From contig CM055313.2 of assembly GCA_029255685.2 (NCBI GenBank), forward strand, positions 69,542,641 through 69,606,640: 64,000 nt of DNA, given 5' to 3'. The notes beneath the pieces were generated by a model that was not told where the DNA came from, did not search any database, and saw only the letters and a program-made list of their open reading frames with translations. Both the position numbers and the translations under genes were made by a program. Shown piece by piece: positions 37,801 through 49,000 of this stretch (its first letter is position 1; the number at the start of each line of letters is the position of its first letter). The DNA is from Silene conica. Its lineage: Eukaryota; Streptophyta; Magnoliopsida; Caryophyllales; Caryophyllaceae.

Positions 37801-37812
37801 TTAGCTGTAGTG

Positions 37813-37993
37813 AAAATGATCCAATTTAAATATAAAATAAAATAGATTTTCTTTAATTAATAAATTAACTAATCTTTCATTTAAAAAATAATAATCTTTT
37901 CGTCAACTTATAATATTTTCATCATTAATTTTAAAATTTAAGCTTTTAACTAAAATGAAATAAAATTAATATAAATAAAACTAGGGTCCTGAT
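37813..37993. other. Intergenic, AT-rich
   Basis: Nothing recognised. Confidence 0.4.
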
Positions 37994-39105
37994 TTTCGCA
38001 ATACTCATTTTACTTAATACCGTACACTGTTGACAATTCTACCCCTCTCATTTTCCTTTTTTTTCTTTTCTCCATCTAACTTCTCTCTAATGTTTTCTCT
38101 CTAATATTTAAATACCAATTCATATGCAAACGTACCGCAAAAATCTCTATATTCTTATAATTAACAATTCATATTAATTCGTATCAATTTCAATGATCGA
38201 TCAAAACCAGAATTAAGGGCTAATTATCAATCAAATTATCTTTATCACTGTCAAAATTTCTGATAACCAAAACAAAGTGTCATGCCTTTTATTCTCTTTT
38301 TCCTAAAACTCAAGCTAACACTTATGTTTCCATCATCAATCTTTTGCCTTTTATTTTTATGTTGATTTTCGTCATTCTGCTACATCACCTAAACTCCTAT
38401 TTCCCTTTTTTAATTTCACATGTCATATTACTATTTACTACATTTAGTATTTTAATTTTTTATTTTGTACTACATCAATGTGAACATGGTAGACCATGAG
38501 TACTCATAGCCAAGGTAACATGTAGGGCAATAGTTTTAGAACGTCTTAACTCTTTCTCGATTTCATGACATACTACAGTAAACACATACAACGTATTACT
38601 TACAACATTGAAATAAAAAAAACAGGAAAAAAAACAATTGTACTACTTTGAGAAAAAAACAAAAAAAAACAAATTGATGAAGATAGTAGTATGCCAATAC
38701 TACATACCAATTATTTAATACTAAACAAACTCTCGTTGGAGACTTTCTCTTGCCGACGACACACCCTCACCGACACCTCAGCCTCGTCGACACCAATAAA
38801 CTCACCATAATGCATCTTAATTTAATTACACCCTAAACCCTAATTAAAAATAAACTATATTATAAAAAGATAATCAAATTAATAAGTAATATAAGATCGA
38901 TAAACAAATAAATTACCCGTTCGTCACTTGAATAATCGTTCATAATTGGAAATTTTCAATGGGGTTGAAGATGGTACATGTGTCAATATTCGAGATAGGG
39001 AAGAGAGAATTAAGTTTAATGTTTTTCTAAAGAAAGGGAAAACAAATGGAAAATTTGGTGCAAAAGTATTGTATTGAGTAAAAAAACGTACTGCGAAAAT
39101 AAATT
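37994..39105. mobile_element. Possible non-autonomous TIR element, about 1.1 kb
   Basis: The left TTTTCGCAATACTCATTTTA (followed by CTTAATACCGTAC) matches, with about one mismatch in four, the inverse of ..GTATTGTATTGAGTAAAAAAACGTACTGCGAAAA at about 39066-39100. No transposase. The superfamily is not assigned and the target duplication is unclear. Confidence 0.45.
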
Positions 39106-39558
39106 ACGTAAAACTATACTATACATACATAATATAAACTGTTATTTAATTTTATGACCAAAAAAAGAATTTAAAGAAATTTATACCAATGAATCATTAG
39201 ATTTGTGTTAAATAAAATATTTTCATATAAACACGTTTTATGAAATTATTCAATTATCTTGATTAATTTTTATATTAACTTTTTTTTCAAATCAAAATAT
39301 AGTTCAATGAGCAGAAATTTGAAAATGAATGAGATATTAATATCTAGTTAATATGTATAAGTAATATTGTAAAAAATTAAACAAATCTATATATACCACA
39401 AATACGCGTGATTTATACTAATTACCATAATAATTAAAGTTGGTAGATTGCCTTTAAGTATAAGAAAGACGGTTTTATTGTAAGCCCAAAAAGTTTTCCC
39501 CAAACATAATAGGTAGTATCATATTCTTCATATGTCAACTTTTCAAGTGATTATTATA
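39106..39558. other. Intergenic, AT-rich
   Basis: No gene or structured repeat recognised. Confidence 0.4.
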
Positions 39559-40181
39559 ACGTATTTGCTAAATCCCGCACATAATTTCACTTAGTCCCGC
39601 ACACTTTGTCACGTTGTTCCGAATTTAACCTTTGTTAAAAAAAGGCTCAAATATATTTTTTCTCCCTTTCCTCCCTTAATAACCCTAACCAAATTGCTAA
39701 TAATTTAACGAATTATAGATTTTAATTCGCACAATCACAAATAATTTTGTCGTCCTATCAACAAATTTATTAATATGCGCCTTTTAATTGATTAAATGAA
39801 TGTTTTTTTAAAAAACAAAATGGAAAGAAGAATTTTTTTCAATTAGGGTTTGGAATTTAGAGATTTTGGATTTTGGATTTTGGATTGTTGATGAGGTGGT
39901 TATTGGTGGTCGGTCATCTTATTTTCAAGGTAGGATGGTCGGTTTATGGCGGCCGGGGGTGAGTCAGTTATGGCGGTTGATGTCTGTTACAAGGGACGTT
40001 ATTGCGGTCGGTGGTGGGTTGATTATGACAGCTAGTGGTGGTGCGTTCTAGTTGTGGGGAGTTTGGCAGTGGGGCGAGTGGTGGTGGGTGGGTGAGCATA
40101 CGTATACTTTCTAATTATGTGTAAAAAGTGATAATAGTAAAGTCGGAATAAGATGATAAAGTGTGTGATATTAAGCAAAAT
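39559..40181. mobile_element. Non-autonomous TIR element with a GC-rich core
   Basis: Roughly 50-base inverted ends: left CACTTAGTCCCGCACACTTT and GTTCCGAATTTAACC pair with the inverse of right TAAAGTCGGAAT..AAGTGTGTGATATTAAGC. The core at 39890-40090 is conspicuously rich in GGTGG/GGTCGG, unlike its AT-rich ends. No transposase. Exact ends are approximate. Confidence 0.5.
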
Positions 40182-40204
40182 CGTGTACAGAAAGGCATAT
40201 GTTG

Positions 40205-41110
40205 CGCATAAAGGATCATTTGACTCCTTTATTTAATAGCTGTTTATGGAAGCTTTAGATTCCTGGGAAATGGAGGATGTTTCTATGGAAATTACCGACA
40301 AATTGTTTACCTGTTGGAAGTGAGGCTGCAAATAGAGGTATTGGTTGAGATTATGACTGCAAGATGTGCCATGATGAGGATACTCATATGGAGACGATGG
40401 AACATATTTTTCGGGATTGTGATATCTCTAAACACATATTGAGTCCTTCTTCACTTGGCATTATGGTCTCTATGGATGAACATATTCCAATTCAATCATG
40501 GTTTATAAACTGGATCAATTATCTGGAACATGGGAGTAGTAAGGACAGATGCTTAATCTTTCTTATTAGCACTATATGACGTCTTTGGTGTATTAGGGAC
40601 CTGACATTTTTTAGCAAGGACAAGCTTCAACTTCACCAACATATTGAACTTATTCACACTGAAGTTGATCAACTCCTCCAAGCTTTTGGCAACGGAAAGG
40701 ATGCCATGAGATTGGACTTTTATGAAGGGGAAAGTGGGGATGTTTTGTTGGAGAAAATAAAAAAACCATATCCCCATATTTATTATGGGAATTGGGTTAT
40801 GTAAAAATTATGTACATATTAAGTGTGATGCTGCATGGAAGCATAGTTTTCAGGCTAAAACAGGTTGGATTATTTTGAATTGGGAAGGGATAATTATACA
40901 CACTAGGAGTGTCTCCTTTTGGGCAGCTACGACTCACCATGCTGAGGCAACCGCTTTCCTTTTGGTTCTTGAAGACGCAGTTCATATGTCTGGTATATTA
41001 ACATTACTTCTGATTGCCTTAATATGGTCCTACAGGTGGCCGGACTTCAATCCATGAATTAGGAGACAAGGAGTACATTGTGTTTGTGTTAGTTATTGTC
41101 AAAAAAAACT
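40205..41110 (+). pseudogene. LINE 3' fragment: zf-RVT and RNase H-like remnants
   Basis: Translations in shifting frames give an LWKLWIPGKWRMFLWKL-type zf-RVT segment (about 40235-40290), then CKMCHDEDTHMETMEHIFRD (40355-40420) and later CDAAWKHSFQAKTGWIILNW followed by ..HHAEATAFLLVL (about 40825-40975), the RVT_3 RNase H-like pattern. Stops and frameshifts interrupt it. It ends close to an A-run at about 41100-41108, consistent with a 5'-truncated non-LTR retrotransposon. Confidence 0.7.
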
Positions 41111-41823
41111 TAATAGAATTACCCATTAGTTAGCAAAATTTTGAGACAATTCTATTCTACCTGTCAAGTTTTTTTACTAAGGCTTATCCAACCAAAATTG
41201 GCATCTTCCAAAAAAACAAAGCCAATTATACATTTATTATTTATACCCCATGTCACTTAATAACTTAAATTGATTTGACTCGAGCTAATAGATACCACGA
41301 TTGAGATAGACTCGATATTGATAATATTGTTCGTACTTACTTGGATAAATATGTAAATTAACATAAAATTTGATCAAAAACCGAATGTAAAATAAGATAT
41401 TTATTTGTAGTGAATATAATCAAATTTGTTCAAAAGCGATCCAATAATAACTCGACTTGGCTCCCATCCAAATTGATATTGACCGCTTATGAATAATAAG
41501 TTGGAGTTTTAAACATCTCGCGTTTCTTTAACAAAAACATGGAACATGAATTTATTAGTACGAAATTCATTTTGATCGAGTTTCAATATTACCTTTTCAT
41601 GTATTGAACCGACAGACCCATATGTGACGCACAACATTGTTGTTGAAAAATTACTCAATTATTAAGACGATCCTGATATGTGCAAGAATTGATCTCCCAT
41701 AAAACGATTGTATCCCTATTAATACAAGATATTGCGTTGAAAACAATAGAATGAAAAAGACAATAAAGAAAGTGGGCTAACCCTCGTGCCTCACGCTCTC
41801 AACATTATTGACAATTAATTTTG
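41111..41823. other. Upstream region of the 4,6-dehydratase gene
   Basis: No ORF or repeat recognised. It presumably contains promoter sequence for the gene at 42330. Confidence 0.45.
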
Positions 41824-41830
41824 TATAAAT
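41824..41830 (+). promoter_or_regulatory. TATA box of the 4,6-dehydratase gene
   Basis: TATAAAT, followed by a pyrimidine-rich CTTTCTCTCTAAA stretch, about 110 bases before the leader intron donor. Confidence 0.4.
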
Positions 41831-41936
41831 CAGCGAGGCTTTCTCTCTAAAATTCCAAGTTACGAAATTTGGAGACCATTCTTCTAATTTGGTTACAATA
41901 CACACATATTTTCTTAAGCCAGGGAGCACATTGCAG

Positions 41937-42305
41937 GTACATTTCTCTTCCTTTCTCCTAATTCCGACCTTGCATCCATATAATTTGGCTTGCTTTACTG
42001 GTTCATTCTCATAATGTTACATCGCCAACAGTGGCGGAGCGAGGTGAGGGGCCTAGCCGGGGCGCTCGTCCCCATTGGAGTTGAAAATTCAAATTTTTTA
42101 GTTAAAATTTTTGTATTACTCAAGGTTATCGTATACTGTATTACCTTTTAGACCCGATGACTTCGAAATTCAAATCCTGGCATCGCAATTGATCGTGAAC
42201 ATGTCTTATGACCATTACAGGAATCGACTTGTAAGAGACGAGTTAAAAACTTTAACTTGAATCCACACCAAAATTTACAAATACTACTTTCCGTGTTTTC
42301 TGCAG
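41937..42305 (+). other. Leader (5' UTR) intron of the 4,6-dehydratase gene
   Basis: Donor TTGCAG/GTACATTT at 41937 and acceptor TTTTCTGCAG ending at 42305, 24 bases before the ATG. Inside, CAGTGGCGGAGC (42029-42040) looks like a hAT-type terminal repeat with a poor partner near 42178-42192, so a small decayed MITE may sit in the intron. The splice sites are inferred, not shown by transcripts. Confidence 0.55.
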
Positions 42306-42329
42306 GGTAGAAACTATAGGAAACAAGAA

Positions 42330-43499
42330 ATGGGGCAGTACACACCAAAGAACATTCTCATAACGGGAGCTGCCGGGTTCATAGCGTCTCATGTTGCTAA
42401 CAGACTTGTAAGGAACTACCCGGACTACAAGATAGTCGTTCTGGACAAACTCGACTACTGCTCCAATCTCAAGAATCTCATCCCATCGCGTTCCTCTTCC
42501 AAGTTCAAGTTCATTAAGGGTGACATTGCCAGTGCCGATCTTGTCAACTTCATCCTCACCACCGAGGAAATAGATACTATCATGCACTTCGCTGCTCAAA
42601 CCCATGTCGATAATTCTTTTGGCAACAGCTTTGAGTTCACCAAGAACAACATCTATGGGACCCATGTACTTCTTGAAGCTTGCAAGGTCACTGGCAAACA
42701 GATCAAGCGGTTCATCCATGTCAGCACTGACGAGGTTTATGGAGAGACCGATGAGGACGCTGCTGTAGGCAACCATGAGACATCTCAGCTTCTCCCGACA
42801 AACCCTTACTCTGCAACAAAAGCAGGGGCGGAAATGTTAGTCATGGCCTATGGCAGGTCCTACGGACTACCCGTGATCACCACAAGGGGTAATAATGTGT
42901 ACGGGCCAAACCAGTTCCCCGAGAAGATGATTCCCAAGTTCATATTGCTAGCCATGAGAGGAATGCCTCTCCCTATCCATGGGGATGGATCGAATGTGAG
43001 AAGTTACTTGTACTGTGAAGACGTAGCTGAAGCTTTTGAGACGATCCTTCACAAAGGGGAAGTCGGTCATGTCTATAACATCGGCACTCTTAAAGAGAGA
43101 AGGGTCATTGATGTGGCAAAGGAAATATGCAAGTTGTTTTCTAGGAATCCTGATAAAACAATCAAGTTTGTCGAGAATAGACCATTCAATGATCAGAGGT
43201 ATTTCTTAGACGACCAAAAGCTGAAGAGATTAGGTTGGTTAGAGAGAACGAACTGGGAAGAAGGTTTGAGAAAGACCATGGAATGGTATGTCAACAATCC
43301 CGATTGGTGGGGAGATGTGTCAGGTGCCCTAGTTCCTCATCCTCGGATGCTAATGATGCCTGGTGGTGGAAATGGTGGAAATGGTGGTAATGGTGCTACA
43401 GATGTGCATATCAATGGCAACGGAACCCATATCAATGGCAACGGAGCCTGCATTTCTTCTAACGGAACTACAACTCCTGATCAACAGCTACTGAGTTAG
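42330..43499 (+). CDS. UG46DH-like: Stand-alone UDP-glucose 4,6-dehydratase (N-terminal domain of rhamnose synthase only)
   Basis: 389 residues in one exon. It is an extended short-chain dehydrogenase with the NAD-binding GAAGFIASHV (from Gly13), the catalytic STDEVYGE (Thr133, Asp134, Glu135), Tyr160xxxLys164, and ..NPDWWGDVSGALVPHPRMLMMPGG. These track the dehydratase half of plant RHM enzymes closely. RHM proteins are about 670 residues, with a second 3,5-epimerase/4-reductase domain (GKTGWIGG-type). Here the protein ends in a 45-residue Gly/Asn-rich tail, and no such domain is encoded before the next gene. The expected product is UDP-4-keto-6-deoxyglucose, in the cytosol. Alternatives: a truncated RHM copy that is not expressed. 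The intact frame, leader intron and conserved catalytic residues argue for a working gene. Confidence 0.9.
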   Translation: MGQYTPKNILITGAAGFIASHVANRLVRNYPDYKIVVLDKLDYCSNLKNLIPSRSSSKFKFIKGDIASADLVNFILTTEEIDTIMHFAAQTHVDNSFGNSFEFTKNNIYGTHVLLEACKVTGKQIKRFIHVSTDEVYGETDEDAAVGNHETSQLLPTNPYSATKAGAEMLVMAYGRSYGLPVITTRGNNVYGPNQFPEKMIPKFILLAMRGMPLPIHGDGSNVRSYLYCEDVAEAFETILHKGEVGHVYNIGTLKERRVIDVAKEICKLFSRNPDKTIKFVENRPFNDQRYFLDDQKLKRLGWLERTNWEEGLRKTMEWYVNNPDWWGDVSGALVPHPRMLMMPGGGNGGNGGNGATDVHINGNGTHINGNGACISSNGTTTPDQQLLS

Positions 43500-44246
43500 C
43501 ATTGGAGTAGTTTCTCAAGTTCCGCGATAAATACATTGACCTGAATTTACTACGGGTCAAGAATGCATCATCGTTGTTGCTCCTTGGAGTTACAGTAAGC
43601 TGAATAACGAATCCCGGGGATCTAGGAGTCCCAAATCAAACCCCGATGTGTAGGAAATACTTGATGATAAGTTCTGTTTGGTGTAGTAATAAGATTTAGA
43701 ATTACTTTCAGTACACAGTTGGTGGTTTTCTTCTTTGTCATTTCTTTTGATTCGCGAACTTAATGTGCCAACAGAATCTCAATGGTCTCTGAGGGCTACA
43801 TTAGTGCAAACAGGTCTCGAACCTGGGACACAAATCGCAGTCTTTAAATGGCACATTATTTATACGAGGGATGATAATAATTCACAATACGAATCACCTC
43901 GAGTGACTCGAGGAATCCCAAAGATGGCGAGGTAGGATGAAGCAAAATAATAGTAGCGCTTTCATATCAATGACCGATTTATCTGGGCAGGCATTATAAT
44001 GACCTATCTGGATAAAATTACAAATGAGATTCAAAATTCCTAAGTGATTATTACACAAAATGGTACAAGAATAAATAAGATTCTATAACTAAATGAAAAT
44101 GCCAAAAAAGATATAGCACCACCTGTTTTCCCTGGTACTACTGCGTAAGTGGCCAAAAAATCTCCCCTCTGCTTCTACAATTGACTCAACAATTTCAGCA
44201 GACAAAATAAGTTTCCAGTAAAACGCCATAAATCCAGAATACCTCG
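43500..44246. other. Convergent 3' region between the dehydratase and GAUT11
   Basis: Contains the two 3' UTRs. No C-terminal rhamnose synthase domain is present in any frame. The 66-codon frame at 43735 has no family features. Confidence 0.6.
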
Positions 44247-47200
44247 TCAATTTGCGAGGCATTGCTGAAGGTGTGTATTGCTCTGATCAATATACCGATC
44301 CCATAATGGTTTATAACGGCCAATAGCCAACTTTAACCACGGCTTCATGTTCCCGTTGTAGTGAATAACGGCAGCACTGTCTATCAATCGGTTATCAATA
44401 TTCAGATCATACCCCAAACCAAGAACATGCCATCTTCGGTCAAGTGGCTCTATTAATCCATAGAAACTAAGAAGTCCGGGAGGAAGAGTACCGAGCTTCC
44501 ACAGTGTTCGATCAGCATTTTGCTCCATCCAATAATGATAACGGCCCGTCACATTCTCTTTCCTCCATGAAACCAAATCCAAAATGTTCATGCCAAATGC
44601 CCATCCACAAGCTTGAGGATCAAATTTCGAGCTTATAGCCGGATTTGAAAAATTGAGATACTTGTAAAACCGATGAAATGATTCGAGGCAAGTCTCAACA
44701 GCACCGTTCACATTTCCATGCAATTCCAATGAGAAAAGAGGGGTCAAATCCTTCTGAACAACCACGTCATCATCTAGAAAAACTACCTTCTCTAGCTCGG
44801 GGTAAATGTCCGGTATATAGAACCGGAGATGGTTCAAAAGTGATAAATACTTGGGGTTCCGAAACTTTAGCTCAGAAGCAAAATCCTGAGACCCACTGAA
44901 GTAGTAAGCTCGTGAATCAGGGTCAAGAAGCTGTCTCACAACAGGAGAATATGTAGCATTTAGCCAGGTAAAATCTTCAATGTTCTGGACTTCAATAGTT
45001 GCACCTTTGAAGTCGTTAGTAAGAAACCACGTCGCCATGGCACCATATGTGACATTGTTGGTAACAATATGGAAGACGAGCTGCTTTGGATGGTCGGCAG
45101 TCAAAACAGTAGAGTTCACAACCACCGAGACACCAATAAGGTTATCAGAAAATATGCAGAAATGATACAAATTGTTGTCCACGAGCCGGAGAGAGTTTTT
45201 ATTCTCCTCAGCTAGCTTTTGCAACTTTGGTTGTCCCAACCACTCTGAGGTCAGTTTAATGTCCAGACAATGGAGGCTTTTCGGTAATGATTCAGAAGCT
45301 AACTGCCCGAAAACTGTGCTCTGTACAGTCGCAGCATGTGCACGCTCTTCAAGAGCTTGTATGTGAGATTTCATAGTCATTATTGTGGTAGCTATGTCAT
45401 AATGTGCATCTTGTGCCTTGAAAATGAGCAATGACAGGCTTTTTAGAGTTGACTCCGCTTCTTCCAGTGAAATAGGCTCTTCTCTCATAGCAGCTTTTGA
45501 AAGTAGAAGCTGACAACTTCTGATTCTTGAGCTAAGTTCCCATGCAAGCTGAAGGTTGTTTTGCTCTTTCGCAATGACCACATATGCCTTGGCAAGGGTC
45601 ATTTGATCAGCTAACTGCCTGGCAACTGAGCCCGGTCTTAGTAACTCTTCTGTTATATTTGATCGTAAGTGAACAGAATTTACATCATCTTTTTCCTGCC
45701 ACAAATAATCTAAATATGTCAAAAACTAAGCAAACCTGCAAATCAAGATCCAATATACAAACAACCACAAATCAAATTAAAACTAGGGAGGGAGAAGATT
45801 TAAGTGCTATAACTCTCAACGGCTCCTCGAGATGGCAGGGTAAGAAGATCTATGTTGTAACAACATTTTGATTTCCACAGCAATATAAAATCCATTTAAT
45901 TAATCAACATCACAGAGAGTTAAAGAACTTGAGGAATAAGTTTGAAGCAAGTCATATAAATTCGAGAACTTTTTGAAGTTAGAAATCAAATTTAAATGGC
46001 CTAGTCAAGATCAAGATATAAGAAACAACACTGCTCATGAAAGATACTCCTCATAAATCCCTCTTTGCTTCTCTGTATCTCATGAACAAAATGGTCATTT
46101 CTTTTGCTTAAGCATCATGAGGAAAATACCACTTCTCATATACTGAGGACCACATATGTTCGAACACCTTACCTCATTTGTAGGAGCCAAAGAAAAGAAT
46201 GGGGTAACGTCAATGATGACAAGTGTTCGGACAACCTAATCAGGCACAGCCTCGGCAATTAGTTGGTTGCCAATTTTTTTTTTTTACTTTCAAGAAATTT
46301 TAATGCAGCACAGCAACAAAAATAACAAGCCTTCCCACGCAGGCGTGTTCTAGCGACTGTGTGGTATCTAACAAAGTTAGAAAGCTAAGCAACGTTTACA
46401 TCTTCATAGCTGATTTAATGTCTTTATGATGAGTGCTTGATAGATATTCTCAGGCTTATGACCTCAATCTTTTCACAAGACATGCGACAAAAACTACGGC
46501 TACCACAAGTAGAGCTTATGCACAAATAACATGGAGTAAAATTCTGGAACGCAGTTATGCATGATAATTATCATTGTAATTGCTCAATGCCTAAAAAAGT
46601 TCTTCTAGTAAAGAGGTGAAATGTATCCATCCTTCTGCCTTCCCATAACAAAGATCAACCAAAATGAGGTTGTCGATCAACCACTTGAAAAACGGAAGAA
46701 CGAAGGTCCTACGATTTCTATTTACCCATTACTTCTATTTCCCAAAGCCAAAGGATAATACTATGTACTCCCTAATGTTTAGCCTCATCTAAAATAGATG
46801 GACACATTCATGGAATCATAAGAGTGCATTGTCATAAGAAAAAAAAAATAAGATAAGTTGTATCATTAAATAGAGCTTTCAAATGAGCATTCATCAGCTT
46901 ATTTGTTAATCTGTCAATAGTGAGATCAAAACTAAAAAAGGAGATGGTAATATCCTACTCCCTCCTATTCAGCCTATTTTTCCCTTTTTCCTTATTGACT
47001 ACAATCACGTTTTCTTTCCTCTTTCCTTATTTGGTAAGCTATTTGTGGAAATTCAATTTCATATGGGGTAGGGTGATTTGTGTGGTCCAAATTCATTTCC
47101 TTAATTTTTGTATAAAAAGAAAGGGGAAGAATAGGCTGAAAAGGAGGGAGTATTAAATAAAATAACAGAGCCAAGTCCCAAGTGACCCTCCAACGCCCCA

Positions 47201-49000
47201 AAACAATTGGGGCAAGAAGGGGTCAGCAGTCGAACTTCTCCGACGAACCTTGCGAACAAGAGTGTACAAGAATATGTCACCAAGTGAGCCTCCAACACCA
47301 CAAAACAATTGGGGGCAAGAAGGGGTCAGCAGTGGAACTTCTCCTACGAACCTTGTGAACAAGAGTGTACAAGAATATGTCAACGACTAAACCGATGCAT
47401 ATCTGAACATGGACCCAATAAGTCAGCTTAAAGATCAAAGAGAGATTGATCTTTTAAAAGTGTCAAGTTTTCATATCCCATCCATATGACTGAAGGTCTG
47501 TACATATTGTTTCAATGAAAATGTTGAGAGGCGTATGTTAGAATTAGAGTATTTTCTACATGTATCTCTAGTTCTCTACCAGTATAGTCAACTCAAAAGG
47601 AAAGAACTCCATTAAACTCTTGCGCGATAGTCATCAAAACCCCAAACAATAATATCAAACTAAAATATAATTGTCAGTAAATTTCTATACAAAGAAAGGA
47701 ATTACAAGAGTATCTCTTTGAGGCTCGTACAAAATAACTTCATGAAGTCACTCACAAAAGCCCAAACATCTCACAAAAACGTAGCTGAGACGGTCTTGTA
47801 AATGAGATGAATCAATTACCATATTATTAAATGTGGAACAATTAAGATCTAAAAATTTGGGTTGTTCTAACATGCGAGACAATTTAATACGAGACAAGCC
47901 ATGAACATCTAGAGAAGAAAAGATGAGAGGAAGAGTGATATCCCACGGAACATTAGACTTGACATGCTAGTGATCTTGCAGAATCCCATATATCAAGAGA
48001 CATGATGTAAAGACCAAAAACAGACAATCTCTCTTATCTATCCGACACATGAAAGACCACCAGCCGGAGAAATAAATTTACATGAACTGAGTAAGAACCC
48101 TAGGGCTTGTACTCGAAGCAACAACGAAATCATGCCAATGAAGGAACAAATTATGAGCTTACTAATTGATTCCGGTAAATCTAAATTATTTCCTCAAGAT
48201 TGATTAGCACAAACACAGCATAATCACATTAATCAAGCTGAAACTATATATACAACCCTAGTCCCTTTTCTCTAAAGATAAACTGCAAGCCGAGTTTCAA
48301 CAAAGACCAAGGGAGCCCATTTCCAACCAGTACCCCAAATGTACAGCTGCAAATTCAACCAACAAACTCATAGACAGCACAGCCACCAAAAAAATGGACA
48401 ACAAAAGAAGGAAACTTTATACTCCCCCAACTGATCAGTCACTAAGGGACATCTCACCCACCTAGATGTGACCTACAAGCATACACCAAATCCTTCATTC
48501 AATATATATACACCTGAAACTACTACAAATTTTAACTAAATTCACAATCAAACATCAAAGAGTAAACATAACTAAGCACAATAAATACTCCCTCCCGGCT
48601 CCCACCCCCACTCAACTGATTATTTTGCGCTTTTATTTATTCTTCTATGACAGAGTATTTTAATCAAATGTAAAGAATCACTTATATATTGTTAGCTAAA
48701 TTCACGATCAAACATCGAAAGTGCAAACATTATTTAAAAAATAAAATAAATACTCCCTCTCACACAACTGAATATTTACGGTTTTATTCTTCTGTGATCA
48801 GTATCAGTATCAGTATTTTAATCAAAGATAAAACCATTTAAAATTACCAGTGTCGGCTGAGAAACGTGATCTTGATCATAATTATGTTGAACAAGAAACA
48901 ACATAAACCCAACACAAAAGAACAATCCAATAAGTACCCAGATCCAATTAGGAATCCGTTTTCGAACCGGGCGCCGGAATTCGGCAGCCCGTCGCCTCAT
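44247..49000 (-). CDS. GAUT11-like: Galacturonosyltransferase of the GAUT11 type, two exons
   Basis: Exon 1 is 48848-49000 and exon 2 is 44247-45695, joined in phase 0 to give about 533 residues (Arabidopsis GAUT11 is about 537). Exon 1 encodes a short basic cytosolic tail (MRRRAAEFRRPVRKR) and one membrane anchor (about residues 19-38), typical of a type II Golgi protein. Exon 2 carries the conserved stem (SRQ/ARQLADQMTLAKAYV, WELSSRIRSCQLLLSKAA) and the GT8 domain with the metal-binding LDDDVVVQKDL (Asp359-361) and HYNGNMKPW (496-504). The enzyme adds galacturonic acid to homogalacturonan chains from UDP-GalA. The 3152-base intron is inflated by a MITE and tandem duplications. Similarity to GAUT11 is closest in the N-terminal anchor and stem; GAUT10/13/14 are alternatives. 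Confidence 0.92.
46958..47150. mobile_element. Stowaway MITE in the GAUT11 intron, 193 bp
   Basis: TA duplication at 46956-46957 and 47151-47152. Termini CTCCCTCCTATTCAGCCTAT / inverse ..ATAGGCTGAAAAGGAGGGAG. Confidence 0.85.
47180..47385. repeat. Tandem duplication, about 102 bp x 2, GAUT11 intron
   Basis: AGTGA(C/G)CCTCCAAC..AACAAGAGTGTACAAGAATA repeats at about 47181 and 47283 with a few substitutions. Confidence 0.85.
48533..48835. repeat. Imperfect tandem duplication near the GAUT11 intron donor
   Basis: TAAATTCACAATCAAACATC..ATAAATACTCCCTC..GTATTTTAATCAAA recurs about 165 bases downstream (48700-48835). A CAGTAT triplicate lies at about 48798-48816. Confidence 0.65.

Larger units (their letters stand above)
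30160..37812 (+). mobile_element. CACTA (En/Spm) transposon, degenerate, left terminus not found
   Basis: The right end TTAGCTGTAGTG is the inverse of a CACTACAGCTAAA terminus. Both ends carry subterminal arrays of CTGACGGATTATCCGTCAG-type palindromes (about 30183-30590 and 37440-37800), the usual CACTA layout. Two transposase-type pseudogenes lie between them on the + strand. I found no CACTA at the left edge, where the palindromes begin right after a T-run near 30155. The left terminus is probably lost or diverged. Confidence 0.8.
45696..48847 (-). other. Large intron of the GAUT11-like gene
   Basis: Minus-strand donor CTG/GTAATT at 48847 and acceptor TTTGTGGCAG before 45695. It holds a Stowaway MITE, a tandem pair of about 102 bp, and a duplicated segment near the donor. 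Confidence 0.8.

Noticed and set aside
42252..42776. 174-codon minus-strand frame over the dehydratase start
   Set aside because: Shadow of the conserved plus-strand SDR domain.
43735..43935. Possible separate exon of the dehydratase encoding the rhamnose synthase C-terminal domain
   Set aside because: The translation (MSFLLIRELNVPTES..) has no GKTGWIGG-type Rossmann motif or other resemblance.
44678..45366. Plus-strand frames across GAUT11 exon 2
   Set aside because: Shadows of the GT8 domain coding strand.
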